Source: Variovorax guangxiensis (lineage in GTDB: Bacteria; Pseudomonadota; Gammaproteobacteria; Burkholderiales; Burkholderiaceae_C). From it: DNA of 64,000 nt. A program made the translations under genes and the position numbers. The number at the start of each line of letters is the position of its first letter. The first letter of the stretch is position 1. The notes below the pieces were generated by a model. It made no database searches, was not told the origin of the DNA, and saw only the letters and a list, made by a program, of their open reading frames with translations. Shown here piece by piece: positions 7,866-16,152 of the stretch. The stretch spans positions 157,828 through 221,827 of the forward strand of contig NZ_RXFT01000012.1 in the NCBI RefSeq assembly GCF_003952165.1, written 5' to 3'.

Positions 7866-8375
7866 ATGCCAAAGACCTTGCCCAAAACCATCTGCCTCGT
7901 GACCTCGGGAATGGGCATCGTTCTTCACTCTCCGTGGGCGACTGCGAGCATCGCGCAAGGCGAGGACTTTCTCACCAGCAGGTTCAGCAATCCGACAGAT
8001 GTTGCCGAGTTGGTCAATTCATCGAGAATCGCCGCGTTTTGCACCGGTTCTCCTGGTGCATGGCGTTTGCATCTGCGTACTGACCCGCCTGACGAAACCG
8101 CGCTAGTTCAGGCTGACTACAAGGTTCGACTGGGCATCGAGGTACGTGATGGCATTCTTCAGATTCGAGACCTGTTCGAGCTGATGTCCTGGGACGCCGC
8201 CTGCGATGATGAACAGGTGATTCAATTGACCGATGGGTTCTACCGGATCACCGCGTACACGTCGCCTCCAGAGAGTGGAATTCTCGGTGATGACCAAGAC
8301 ATCCACCTCCACCTAGAGGCGGTCTCTGAGCCCGCACAGCTAGTACACCGCGGCGTACCGCAACTCTGCGACTGA
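7866..8375 (+). CDS. Hypothetical protein, immunity-like
   Basis: 169 residues, unrecognised, acidic and soluble; the only plus-strand gene in the orphan island. Residues 70-165 look like an alternating beta-rich domain (YKVRLGIEVRDGILQI, FYRITAYTSPPES). The first 25 residues (ICLVTSGMGIVLHSPWATA) are moderately hydrophobic but lack a basic signal start. No partner gene adjoins it; a GGCCGGATTCTG repeat follows the stop at 8407. Confidence 0.5.
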   Translation: MPKTLPKTICLVTSGMGIVLHSPWATASIAQGEDFLTSRFSNPTDVAELVNSSRIAAFCTGSPGAWRLHLRTDPPDETALVQADYKVRLGIEVRDGILQIRDLFELMSWDAACDDEQVIQLTDGFYRITAYTSPPESGILGDDQDIHLHLEAVSEPAQLVHRGVPQLCD

Positions 8376-8481
8376 GCCTTCAAATCGCGCTCATGAAGGG
8401 CCGCTCTTGGCCGGATTCTGTCGATGAATGCGATCTTTCGGTTATGGCCGGGGTATGTCGCTGGGACAGACCCCTTGAGGC

Positions 8482-8898
8482 TTAGATTTCGAAGTCACGT
8501 ATGCCGCCTTGAAAGATCCATTTCGGCGGCCACGCATCAATTGAGGCGGTGTCCCGCACCCAGTCATAAGAGTGACTTCCTACCAAGACCGTGTCCAGAT
8601 GCACTCTCGCGGCCATTCCATCAATGCGGGCAAGGAGTTGCTCAAACTTGTCTAACCATGCGGGCCAATCAAATTCAACTTCCTTGAGTGAAGCCGCGAA
8701 ATGGATTAGCCGATACGTGTAGTCGATAGCTACTCGATCGCTCTGCGATACCGAGAACATGTCGCGCACCAGAAAGGGCCATCCGTCGGTTTCGGGTAGG
8801 CCCGCGACGGCTGCGAGGTTCAACGAGTCGGCGTCAACATTGCCACGTCGCCCTTTGAAGCAGTCGATTACCCCGTACACAGTGCTCTGATGTCCCAT
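8482..8898 (-). CDS. Hypothetical small protein
   Basis: 138-residue acidic soluble protein, not recognised. It has aromatic-rich segments (WPFLVRDMF, EFDWPAWLDKFEQLL, WPPKWIF). It is flanked on both sides by repeat-core sequences (8407-8420 and 8957-8970), like the other members of the island. Confidence 0.5.
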   Translation of the reverse strand: MGHQSTVYGVIDCFKGRRGNVDADSLNLAAVAGLPETDGWPFLVRDMFSVSQSDRVAIDYTYRLIHFAASLKEVEFDWPAWLDKFEQLLARIDGMAARVHLDTVLVGSHSYDWVRDTASIDAWPPKWIFQGGIRDFEI

Positions 8899-9017
8899 GT
8901 TACCTCGCTTGATTGTCTATGTCCGCTATGAGCGCTCTTGTTGTGAGTGACGGCTTATGGCCGGATCCTGCCACACCTATATCGGCGCGCCACCCGGCAC
9001 AATTCGCCGCGACATCG

Positions 9018-9344
9018 CTACTCGGCTTTGCCACTTGGCAGCATGCAGATTGTGGCGAGATACGCTTGCTGTTCGACATACCACCCCGACGGATAGTCCT
9101 CTCGATCCCATGGTTCGTCGCTCTCGTACGTTCCTCTGCCGAGAAATTCGTAGTAGACGTTCATCGCATCGAGATGACATCTCGCCCAGAAAACCCATAC
9201 ACACGTGCTCTTTCCGAGCAGGCGTCTAGCTGCATCGCCGGCAGGTCCGAGCGCGATACAAGTCTCAAGGCCTTCTTCATCAATCCAAACCTCGTGTAGA
9301 TATCCCCTACGCGGTCGGAGCTGGTCATGCGGTGACATCGTCAT
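9018..9344 (-). CDS. Hypothetical small protein
   Basis: 108 residues if started at MTMSPHDQLR; the frame is open 56 codons further upstream, but that part runs through repeat copy B (9397-9451) and has no protein-like character. The protein is acidic, with a Trp/Tyr-rich centre (CVWVFWARCHLDAMNVYYEF) of 20 residues and a C-terminus ending MLPSGKAE. Function unknown; last member of the orphan island. Confidence 0.45.
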   Translation of the reverse strand: MTMSPHDQLRPRRGYLHEVWIDEEGLETCIALGPAGDAARRLLGKSTCVWVFWARCHLDAMNVYYEFLGRGTYESDEPWDREDYPSGWYVEQQAYLATICMLPSGKAE

Positions 9345-9396
9345 CTGGAACGCCTGGTTATGGACGCATGCTGATTGGGGTTTGAAGGGCTGCTGT

Positions 9397-9451
9397 TGGC
9401 CGAATGTAGCCGGTCGCGCCGCTGTCGTGAACGGGCCCAACGCAGCCGTTC
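9397..9451. repeat. Interspersed intergenic repeat, copy B
   Basis: 55-base copy of the element at 7751-7804, with the same TGGCCGAATGTAGC start, central GGGCCC and GCAGCCG end. It stops exactly at base 9451, one base before the stop codon of the hydrolase gene, so the end of that gene may have been set by the repeat insertion. Confidence 0.75.
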
Positions 9452-10219
9452 TCAGGCCGACGCCGGCCTTTCGCCGTGGCGCGCGGTTGCAGCGTCGACA
9501 CGTCGCAGCCAACGCACCAGCGCCGCAACGACCGTTGCAGGCTGCTCTAGGATCGACATGTGACCCGCCTCGGCCACTGCCACAAGCTCGGCGTCCGGCA
9601 GAAGTGATGCCATCTCCTGGCTCAGGCTGAAGGGAGTGATTTGGTCCTCACGCCCGCATACCACTACGGCGGGAACGTGCAGGCGAGGCAGCAGGTCACG
9701 GGTATCGTCCCGGTTCATTGCGGCCCGTTGCTGCCGGACAAAGCCCTTGCTCCCCACGTTGGAAGCCATGTCGAGCAGCAGGTGGAACAACTCCCGGTCC
9801 TGCAGCCTCGATGCGTGAACGATTCGCGCGGCAAACCCTTGAGCGACCTGAACGAAGGTGGCAGTGCCCGCGCCTTCGGCGCCGTCCACGGCTTGGATCA
9901 TCCTCTCTCGTGCCTGCTTCACTTCCTCGGTGTCGGCTCGGGCGCCCGTGTCCAGGAGGCCCAGCCCGGCAATGCGGCCGCCCGCCTGGCGGCAAACCTC
10001 CTGCGCGACGTACCCACCCAGCGAAAACCCTGCGACCGCGAATGATCCGGCTGGCATGGCCGCTATCGCATCGCGAGCCGACTCGACGATGCTGTCATGC
10101 AGCTGCGTAGGAGCGACATGCAACGTGCGCTCTCCGGCGATGGCGGTCGTCAGCGGACTCCAGATTCGGGCGTCGTTCATCAGACCGGGGAGGAGAAGAA
10201 TGGGCGTCGGGTGGTTCAT
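9452..10219 (-). CDS. Alpha/beta hydrolase
   Basis: 255-residue soluble serine hydrolase of unknown substrate. Catalytic elements are visible: oxyanion region LLLPGLMNDARIW near the start, nucleophile elbow GFSLGG (about residue 75), acid GREDQITPF and His AGHMSILEQP near the end, resembling the pimeloyl-ACP/3-oxoadipate-enol-lactonase group. Start chosen at MNHPTPILL. It is divergent from a MerR gene and has a MerR-style promoter directly upstream, so it is the likely regulated target. Confidence 0.82.
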   Translation of the reverse strand: MNHPTPILLLPGLMNDARIWSPLTTAIAGERTLHVAPTQLHDSIVESARDAIAAMPAGSFAVAGFSLGGYVAQEVCRQAGGRIAGLGLLDTGARADTEEVKQARERMIQAVDGAEGAGTATFVQVAQGFAARIVHASRLQDRELFHLLLDMASNVGSKGFVRQQRAAMNRDDTRDLLPRLHVPAVVVCGREDQITPFSLSQEMASLLPDAELVAVAEAGHMSILEQPATVVAALVRWLRRVDAATARHGERPASA

Positions 10220-10226
10220 GACCGAG

Positions 10227-10257
10227 GTTATAACTATGCAGTTGGATGCATAGTCAA
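10227..10257 (-). promoter_or_regulatory. MerR-type promoter/operator with 19-bp spacer
   Basis: Read on the minus strand: -35 TTGACT (10257-10252), 19-base spacer, -10 TATAAC (10232-10227). The spacer holds an inverted repeat, ACTATGCA (10233-10240) and TGCATAGT (10247-10254), separated by six bases. Overlong 19-bp spacers containing a dyad are the hallmark of promoters twisted open by MerR-family activators. The hydrolase ATG begins 8 bases after the -10, so the transcript would be nearly leaderless. Confidence 0.75.
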
Positions 10258-10274
10258 GACGGGGTACACGACAG

Positions 10275-10676
10275 ATGTGGATCACTGAATTCGCGCGCCG
10301 CGCAGGAGTGAGGCAGACGACCGTCAGGCACTACCTGCGGGAAGGCCTGCTGTCGCCGCGTACCGGGCCCGCCGGCGGGTCGCGGCCTTACCTGGAGTTC
10401 ACCGAATCCGACCTGCGCCTGCTCTCGGCCATCCAGGCGGGCCAGGCTCTGGGCCTCTCACTCCAGGAGATCAAGCTGCTCATCGGGGAGCGGCGTTCAG
10501 GAAGCGGACACGCCCGGATGCTCAAGGCCTTGACCGTGCAGCGCGACAAGTTGCGTGGCAGGGCTCTGGAATTGCAGGCGATGCTCACCTTCATCGAACG
10601 AAAGATAGCTTGGCTCGAAACGGGCGCGAAGGGGCCGCCGCCTTCACACCCAGCCAACCATGCCGCAAAGAGATGA
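10275..10676 (+). CDS. MerR-family transcriptional regulator
   Basis: 133 residues: winged-helix HTH (1-70, ITEFARRAGVRQTTVRHYLR) and a coiled-coil dimerisation helix (75-120). No C-terminal effector domain or metal-binding Cys, so it is a small-molecule or stress type rather than a metal sensor. It is divergent from the hydrolase and its start is 18 bases from the shared dyad operator, so it probably autoregulates. Confidence 0.85.
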   Translation: MWITEFARRAGVRQTTVRHYLREGLLSPRTGPAGGSRPYLEFTESDLRLLSAIQAGQALGLSLQEIKLLIGERRSGSGHARMLKALTVQRDKLRGRALELQAMLTFIERKIAWLETGAKGPPPSHPANHAAKR

Positions 10677-10715
10677 GGTGGGGATGCGATGTCAGCTCAT
10701 GGCCGCATTCTGCCG

Positions 10716-10853
10716 TCACCCAGATGTTCGCCGTACTTCGCCAAATCGCATCCGCCGAAGGTCGCCCTGCGATTCAAGTTGACCGGATTCGACAAGCAGC
10801 CCGACCCGCTTCGCGAAGAAGGCGTCGGGAACATCGCTTGGGAGGTCTCGCAT
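10716..10853 (-). pseudogene. Fragment of a DUF3658-like protein
   Basis: A 45-codon stretch ending in a proper stop reads DVPDAFFAKRVGLLVESG then QLESQGDLRRMRFGEVR, which matches the style of the C-terminus of DUF3658 proteins (short helix, then a -G-LE--GDLRR-R--EVR end). No ribosome site precedes the first ATG and upstream sequence in this frame is not protein-like, so I call it a remnant. The rest of the 401-base gap 10677-11077 holds only a GGCCGCATTCTG repeat core (10699-10712). Confidence 0.35.
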
Positions 10854-11077
10854 CGACAAATCGCCATTCCGGCCACGCGTGCGACTTTTCTCAATCGCCG
10901 GAGACTTGCGAGAGAAGTGCCGTATCGAAGAGCGCCAGTTCAGCTTGAGACAGCTTTGCAACTCACGCACCCTCTGCAGGCGAAAGCTCGGCGTCGTAGG
11001 CGGCCGACTGTAGTTGCAGAAATGTCGACGCCGCACTCGCGGAGCCGTCAATGCATCGCTTCAAAGGAGCGCAAGAC

Positions 11078-11566
11078 CTACTGCGGCCTTTCCTGATCGC
11101 TCACCCGAAGAACGGTGCCGTCCTCCGAAAACTCGAGCAGCAGCGGCGCATCGAGCATCTGATACTTCTGCGCGAGCTGAAACAACGCATCCTTGAACGA
11201 CCCGCTGAAATGTCCGGCGCGTACCTCGGGTGTGAGGGTGTAGTCGCGAGTGCTGTCCCAGCGGACCTCTACGCCCACGGTGGAGCCCCAGTGCATGATC
11301 ACGCGACGCAATGATTCATCCTCGATGGGCCACTGAGCGCGAACCGCACGGATTCTTCGCTCGGCGAGCGAGGCGGCCTCTGCCGCGGGCGTACTGGCTG
11401 CGGCGCTTGCAGGGACAACTTCATCCGGCCCCGGGAGCGCGACGCCTGCGGGCATGTCTCGCGATATCTTTTCCACCTGAACCCCCGCCGTTGCGCCGGC
11501 GAGCGTCGCGGCAAGGCTCATGCTGATGCCTACCCAGATTGATGGACGCAGCAGAGCCTTTCTCAT
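11078..11566 (-). CDS. TcpQ/PilL-like pilus-associated exported protein
   Basis: 162 residues. Start chosen at MRKALLRPSI, giving a signal peptide or anchor (about 1-30, ISMSLAATLAGATAG). Residues 85-160 match the TcpQ/toxin-coregulated-pilus Q style domain (WPIEDESLRRVIMHWGSTV, then VEVRWDSTRDYTL and GSFKDALFQL), found in type IVb pilus secretin partners. No other intact pilus gene is adjacent, so it is an orphan, possibly left from a lost pilus locus (see the upstream remnant). Role today uncertain. Confidence 0.6.
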   Translation of the reverse strand: MRKALLRPSIWVGISMSLAATLAGATAGVQVEKISRDMPAGVALPGPDEVVPASAAASTPAAEAASLAERRIRAVRAQWPIEDESLRRVIMHWGSTVGVEVRWDSTRDYTLTPEVRAGHFSGSFKDALFQLAQKYQMLDAPLLLEFSEDGTVLRVSDQERPQ

Positions 11567-11699
11567 CGGCGAGTCCGTGGGATGCAAGGAGTTTGGCAAG
11601 TGGTTGAGGAGCAGCGGCGCAGAGCCCGATGGGGCTTGGCCAGGGAAGCAGTCCCGCATTTTATCCGGCGGCATGGAGCACGGGCCCGCACGCGAGGCA

Positions 11700-12011
11700 T
11701 CAGGTCTGCAGGGCGAGTGCTCCATGCTTACTGAAGCGAGGCGTTCTGAAGGCATATGTCTTCTTGCGTATGCCTTCCTATTTGCGAGGCAACCGAACTC
11801 CGGAAGGGCGAGCACGTCCGGCATCGTGGTCAGGCATCTGGAGTCGGCGAGAGCGATGCTTCTGACGCTTCTCTCCTCTGTGAAAGCTGGTATCGAACCG
11901 TTGGAGATCAACTTGATCGCCAGCCAGATCCGCAGAGTTCATGCGTCGCCAGGGCAAGAGAACAGCCGCCGCAGCAAGCAACAGCGCCCTGTTCCTCATG
12001 ACTTTGGTCAT
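11700..12011 (-). pseudogene. Possible frameshifted remnant of a pilus lipoprotein (CpaD-like)
   Basis: The 483-base gap 11567-12049 has no intact gene. On the minus strand a signal-peptide-like start (MTKVMRNRALLLAAAAVLL, from 12011) runs in one frame, while a second frame, open from about 11911, carries VLALPEFGCLANRKAYAR, which recalls the FGC-x-(A/N)-R-N-type ending of CpaD-family pilus lipoproteins. Together they suggest one gene broken by a frameshift, upstream of and codirectional with the TcpQ-like gene. This is a pattern match by eye only. Confidence 0.25.
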
Positions 12012-12049
12012 TTCAGCTTCGCAAACATCAGAACTAAGATGCCCGCACC

Positions 12050-12733
12050 ATGGCCAACGCTGCATCACTGTCTTCGCATGCCGCACCGCCGCGTAGCGAG
12101 GCCGGTGCCGCCATATCGGCGCGGGGCATCCTGGTGGTCGACGACCACGAGCTGGTGCGCCTGGGCCTTCGGGCGCTGCTGCTGGCCGAGACCGCAAGCG
12201 TGCCGGTGCATGAGGCACGCAGCCTCGCCGACGCATTGCGCTTGTACGAGTTCCATATCTCGTCGCATCTCCTGGTGCTGCTCGATCTCGATCTGCCCGA
12301 TTCTCAGGGCCTGGATACGCTGGTGCGCTTCAGGCGCGCCTTTCCCGCATCGCGCGTGGTCGTGCTTTCGGGCAAGGACAGCCATGCGCTGATGCAGGGA
12401 GTGATGGCGCTCGGGGCTCAGGCCTTCCTGCCCAAGACCGGTCATCTGGGCGAGGTGTTGCGCTATGTGAGGGACAACGATCTGGTCGCCCAGCCGGGCT
12501 CGCAGCCTGCGCCTGCGGTCTCGATCTGCGCAACACCAGTACCAGCCGAGTTGCAGCCGCAGCTCAACGCGCGTCAGGTCGAGATCCTCGACTGGGTGCT
12601 GTCCGGCAAGTCGAACAAGGAGATCGCGCAGCTGTCGCATCTGACCGAAGGCACGGTGAAGAACCATGTGTCCACCCTGCTGTTGCTGTTCGGCATGCGC
12701 TCGCGGGCCCAGCTCATCAGCAGCCTTCGGTGA
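12050..12733 (+). CDS. NarL/FixJ-type response regulator
   Basis: 227 residues: receiver domain (about 25-145) with the acidic pair VVDDHE and the phospho-acceptor Asp in LVLLDLDLPD, conserved Ser/Thr (VVLSGKD) and Lys (FLPKTG), then a LuxR-type HTH (165-227, LNARQVEILDWVLSGKSNKE). The first 24 residues are a flexible Ala/Ser tail. The hybrid kinase starts 45 bases downstream, so the two form a two-component pair. Confidence 0.88.
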   Translation: MANAASLSSHAAPPRSEAGAAISARGILVVDDHELVRLGLRALLLAETASVPVHEARSLADALRLYEFHISSHLLVLLDLDLPDSQGLDTLVRFRRAFPASRVVVLSGKDSHALMQGVMALGAQAFLPKTGHLGEVLRYVRDNDLVAQPGSQPAPAVSICATPVPAELQPQLNARQVEILDWVLSGKSNKEIAQLSHLTEGTVKNHVSTLLLLFGMRSRAQLISSLR

Positions 12734-12778
12734 GCTGATCTCTTTGCGTCATGCGGCCTTCGATGTGGCGATGCCTGC

Positions 12779-14551
12779 ATGAATGACCTGCATCCGCCCG
12801 AGCTGGCCCAGCGGGTGCTGCGCGAGCAGGTGGCCGCGGTCCATGCCAACGCGCCTGCGGCCTATCTTGCGGACTTCCTCACGGCGCAATCGCTGGGCAT
12901 CGGCCTGTTCCTGGCCACGTGGCGCTGGCAAGTCCTGCTGTGGATGGCGCTGCACCTGGCGCTGACGCTGCGGCGCGCCTACAGGCGCTATCAGCGCAGC
13001 CCCGATGCGGCGGAGCACCCCGAGTACTGGGCGCGCTTCAATGCGCGCAATGTGCTGCTGCGCTCCTGCGTCTGGGGCCTTGCGCCTTGGTTGTGCGTTC
13101 CGGCGGGGCGCAACCTGGGGCTCTGGGTCATGGTCATCGTCATGATGATGGGCGGCTGCGCGGGCGGAGCGCTGTCGCTGGCGGTTCTCAAGCGCAACAT
13201 CCCGCGCTTCATCGTGCCCAGCATGGCCAGCCTTACCCTGGCACTGGCTTGGCGAGGCGACAGCACGCACCTGTTCCTGGCCTGCGGCTGTCTGCTGTAC
13301 ATGTGCGTGATGATCATGTTCGCGCTGCAGCATCACCGGTTGCTGACCGCTTCATTGACGATGCGCTTCGAGAAAGAGGCGCTGGCTGAGCAACTGAGCC
13401 ACCAGATTGCAGCCACGCAGCGCGCCAGCGAGGAGAAGACGCGCTTTCTTGCTGCGGCGAGCCACGACCTGCGCCAGCCCATGCATGCCATCGCGCTGTT
13501 CGGAGCCGTCATCGAGAAGAAGCTTCGCGGCAGCGAGGATTGGGATCACGCTGCGCGGCTGATGGATGCGGTCGGAACGCTCGGCGATTCGCTCGACACG
13601 CTGCTGGACATCTCGCGGCTGGATGCCGGCGAGGTGGCGCCGCAGATACGGCCCGTGGAGCTCAATCCACTGTTTCTCGCGCTCAACAATGTGTTTGCGG
13701 CACAGGCGGCCGACAAGGAGCTGCAGCTTCGCTTGCGCGCCACGCCGTGCTGGGTGCTGAGCGATCCGCAGCTGCTGCAGCGGCTGCTGTCCAATCTCGT
13801 CGACAACGCGCTCAAGTACACGCAGCGCGGCGGCGTGGTGGTGGCCGCCCGTGCGCGAGGGCCGGTGGTGTGGATCGACATCTGCGACACCGGCATCGGA
13901 ATTGCGGACGAGCACCTCGGCCGGATCTTCGACGAGTTCTACCAGGTGGGCAATCCGGGACGCGACCGGGCGCGAGGGCTGGGCATCGGCCTGTCCATCG
14001 TGCAGCGTATCTCGCGCCTGCTGGCACATCCGCTGCAGGTGCGTTCGCGCCTGCATCGCGGCAGTCGCTTTCGCCTGGTGCTTCCTGCGGTGTCGGCCTT
14101 GGGTGTCGCGCCATCCGCTGCGCGCCAGGGCGCTGCCTTGCCATTGCCGCATCGCGTGCTGATCGTCGACGATGAAGTCGCGATCCGCCAGGCCGTCTCC
14201 GGGCTTTTGCAGGCCCATGGCGTGACCATCGATGCAGTGGCTGGCGAAGCCGAGGCTGAGGCCGTGCTGTCGCACGCCGCACATGGCAGTGCCCCTGTCG
14301 AAGTGCTGCTGTGCGATGTCCGCCTGGCCGATGGTGCCGACGGACTGGCTGTGGCGCAGCGATTGCGCGCGCGCTTCGGCCCCGGCCTGCAGGTGCTGCT
14401 GATCACCGGGGAAACCGCACCGCAACGACAACAGCAGATGCGCGACTCCGGGTTGCAGGTGCTGCTCAAGCCGGTGGCCGCCGAGAGGTTGCTGCAGGCC
14501 CTTTCAGCGTTGAAGCGACGCGATTCGACGGACACTTCCATGCACTCCTGA
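12779..14551 (+). CDS. Hybrid sensor histidine kinase/response regulator
   Basis: 590-residue inner-membrane sensor kinase. Four or five hydrophobic helices in residues 40-190 form the sensor; no large periplasmic domain is present, so it likely senses a membrane or intracellular signal. The H-box is AAASHDLRQPMHAIALFG (about 224), the N-box NLVDNALKYT (about 342), G-boxes DTGIGI and GLGIGLSIV, and a C-terminal receiver (about 460-580) with VLIVDDE and the Asp in LLCDVRLADG. ASHDLRQP kinases of this type usually work with a NarL-type partner, here the preceding gene. Confidence 0.88.
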   Translation: MNDLHPPELAQRVLREQVAAVHANAPAAYLADFLTAQSLGIGLFLATWRWQVLLWMALHLALTLRRAYRRYQRSPDAAEHPEYWARFNARNVLLRSCVWGLAPWLCVPAGRNLGLWVMVIVMMMGGCAGGALSLAVLKRNIPRFIVPSMASLTLALAWRGDSTHLFLACGCLLYMCVMIMFALQHHRLLTASLTMRFEKEALAEQLSHQIAATQRASEEKTRFLAAASHDLRQPMHAIALFGAVIEKKLRGSEDWDHAARLMDAVGTLGDSLDTLLDISRLDAGEVAPQIRPVELNPLFLALNNVFAAQAADKELQLRLRATPCWVLSDPQLLQRLLSNLVDNALKYTQRGGVVVAARARGPVVWIDICDTGIGIADEHLGRIFDEFYQVGNPGRDRARGLGIGLSIVQRISRLLAHPLQVRSRLHRGSRFRLVLPAVSALGVAPSAARQGAALPLPHRVLIVDDEVAIRQAVSGLLQAHGVTIDAVAGEAEAEAVLSHAAHGSAPVEVLLCDVRLADGADGLAVAQRLRARFGPGLQVLLITGETAPQRQQQMRDSGLQVLLKPVAAERLLQALSALKRRDSTDTSMHS

Positions 14552-14662
14552 GCATCTTTTTTTCTGCGCAATCCGATGACCTTCGACACTGGATTGCGGG
14601 AGTTACGTTCCCTAACGTGAAGGCCTTCTCGTTCACTCCACTTGAAAAAAGGAAGGCCCATC

Positions 14663-16030
14663 ATGATTGCCACTCGTACCGTTTCCCCTGCATGGCGTGC
14701 ACCTGCCGCGCTGCTCATGACGAATCTCCTGCTGGCCGCCTGCGGCGGTGGCGGGGGAGGAGGCGGCGGGTTCCCCGGGTTCGCTGTGGCCCCCGCGCCC
14801 GCGCCCGCTTCGCAGGGAACACCGGCGCCTGCGCCCGCACCGGAAGACACCACACCTTTCATCACGACGCAGCCATCGGATACCACTGTTGGCCAGGGTG
14901 TGTCCGCCACGTTGAAGGTGCAAGCCGTGCGCGCCACGGCCTATCAGTGGCAGCGCAGCGACGATGGCGGCACCAGCTGGACGGATATCTCCGGGGCCAC
15001 TGGAGACAGCTTCACCACTGCCGCGAATCAACTGGCCGACAGCGGCCAGCAACTGCGCGTACGGGTGACGGGCGCAGACGGCAGCGTGACCAGCCATGCC
15101 GCCACGCTGACGGTCAAGCCATGGGTCGCCAACGTGCTGGCGACCACGGGTGTGAGCTACAACCATCCCTATCAACTGCTTCTGGATGCGAGCGGCGCGA
15201 ACCTCTACGTGGCCATGGGCGGCAATGGCTCGGTCTACAAAATCGACACGGCCAGCGGCAACGGCACAGAGGTGACACCAGGCACGACCATGAATACGCC
15301 GTATGGCCTGGCGCTTGGAGCCGATGGCACGCTGTACGTGAGCGACCAGCACCGCATCAACAAGATCGCCCCCAACGCCACGACCTTCAGCACCTGGGTT
15401 GGCGACAGCACGAGCGGCTATGCCGACAGCCCGGCCACTCCGCTGTTCCACAACCCCGCCAGCATTGCGCTGGACAGCGCGGGCAACCTGTTCGTGGCAG
15501 ACACGGAGAACAAGCGCGTGCGCAAGGTCGCGGCCGACGGCACCACCAGCACGCTTGCGGGCGACGGCACGCAGGCCTACCTGGACGGAGTGGGCACGGC
15601 CGCCCAGATGGCTCGTCCGCAGGGCCTGGCGATCAGCCGCGATGGCAGCACGCTGTACGACACGGACACCGACAGCCCCTGCCTGCGCAAGATCGACGTG
15701 GCCAGCGCCACGGTGAGCACGCTGTTGGGCGATTGCGCCAACGGCAATGCGGGCGCCGGCGTGGTCGACGGCACCTCCGCTACGCCGGCCAAGCTCGGCT
15801 ATTCCTACGGCGTGACGGTCGACGCGAACAACAATGTGTTCCTGACCCAGGCATGGGATGGCGTCGCGCGCGTGGTCTCGCCATCGGGTGAGATCAGCAC
15901 GCTGCGGGACAGCAGCGGCACGGCCTTGGCGTTCAACTTCCCGATCGGCGTGGCCGTTGCCGGCGACGGGACCATCTACGTGGGCGCATCGAACGGCAAC
16001 CAGATCTTCAAGCTCACGCTTGCGCCTTGA
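14663..16030 (+). CDS. Ig-like/NHL-repeat lipoprotein
   Basis: 455-residue predicted lipoprotein: signal and lipobox LLLAAC with Cys at residue 27, a run of nine Gly, a Pro/Ala linker (35-65), an Ig-like domain (about 70-155, AYQWQRSDDGGTSWTDISG) and a beta-propeller built of NHL-type repeats (160-455, for example LYVAMGGNGSVYKIDTASG, NLFVADTENKRVRKV). ATG at 14663 has GGAAGG upstream; a TTG at 14642 is an unlikely alternative. Codirectional with the two-component pair 111 bases upstream, possibly a surface ligand-binding output of that system, which is inference. Confidence 0.78.
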   Translation: MIATRTVSPAWRAPAALLMTNLLLAACGGGGGGGGGFPGFAVAPAPAPASQGTPAPAPAPEDTTPFITTQPSDTTVGQGVSATLKVQAVRATAYQWQRSDDGGTSWTDISGATGDSFTTAANQLADSGQQLRVRVTGADGSVTSHAATLTVKPWVANVLATTGVSYNHPYQLLLDASGANLYVAMGGNGSVYKIDTASGNGTEVTPGTTMNTPYGLALGADGTLYVSDQHRINKIAPNATTFSTWVGDSTSGYADSPATPLFHNPASIALDSAGNLFVADTENKRVRKVAADGTTSTLAGDGTQAYLDGVGTAAQMARPQGLAISRDGSTLYDTDTDSPCLRKIDVASATVSTLLGDCANGNAGAGVVDGTSATPAKLGYSYGVTVDANNNVFLTQAWDGVARVVSPSGEISTLRDSSGTALAFNFPIGVAVAGDGTIYVGASNGNQIFKLTLAP

Positions 16031-16047
16031 GCTCTTCTGAAGTCCCG

Positions 16048-16079
16048 AGGGCCAGGCATCCGGTCAGCCTGCCGGCCCT
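16048..16079. terminator. Possible intergenic hairpin terminator
   Basis: AGGGCCAGGC (16048-16057) pairs with GCCT (16067-16070) and GGCCCT (16074-16079), leaving a three-base bulge. No T-run follows, so this may be a Rho-dependent or weak site after the NHL lipoprotein. Confidence 0.3.
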
Positions 16080-16152
16080 ATAGTGTTGGCAACCCGGAGT
16101 GCGCCGGCTCATCAAGATCGCCGGCCGCTTCGACGAAGTCAACACGAGACAC

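Noticed and set aside
14642..14662. TTG start for the NHL lipoprotein.
   Set aside because: The ATG at 14663 has a better-placed GGAAGG site and gives a normal lipoprotein signal length.
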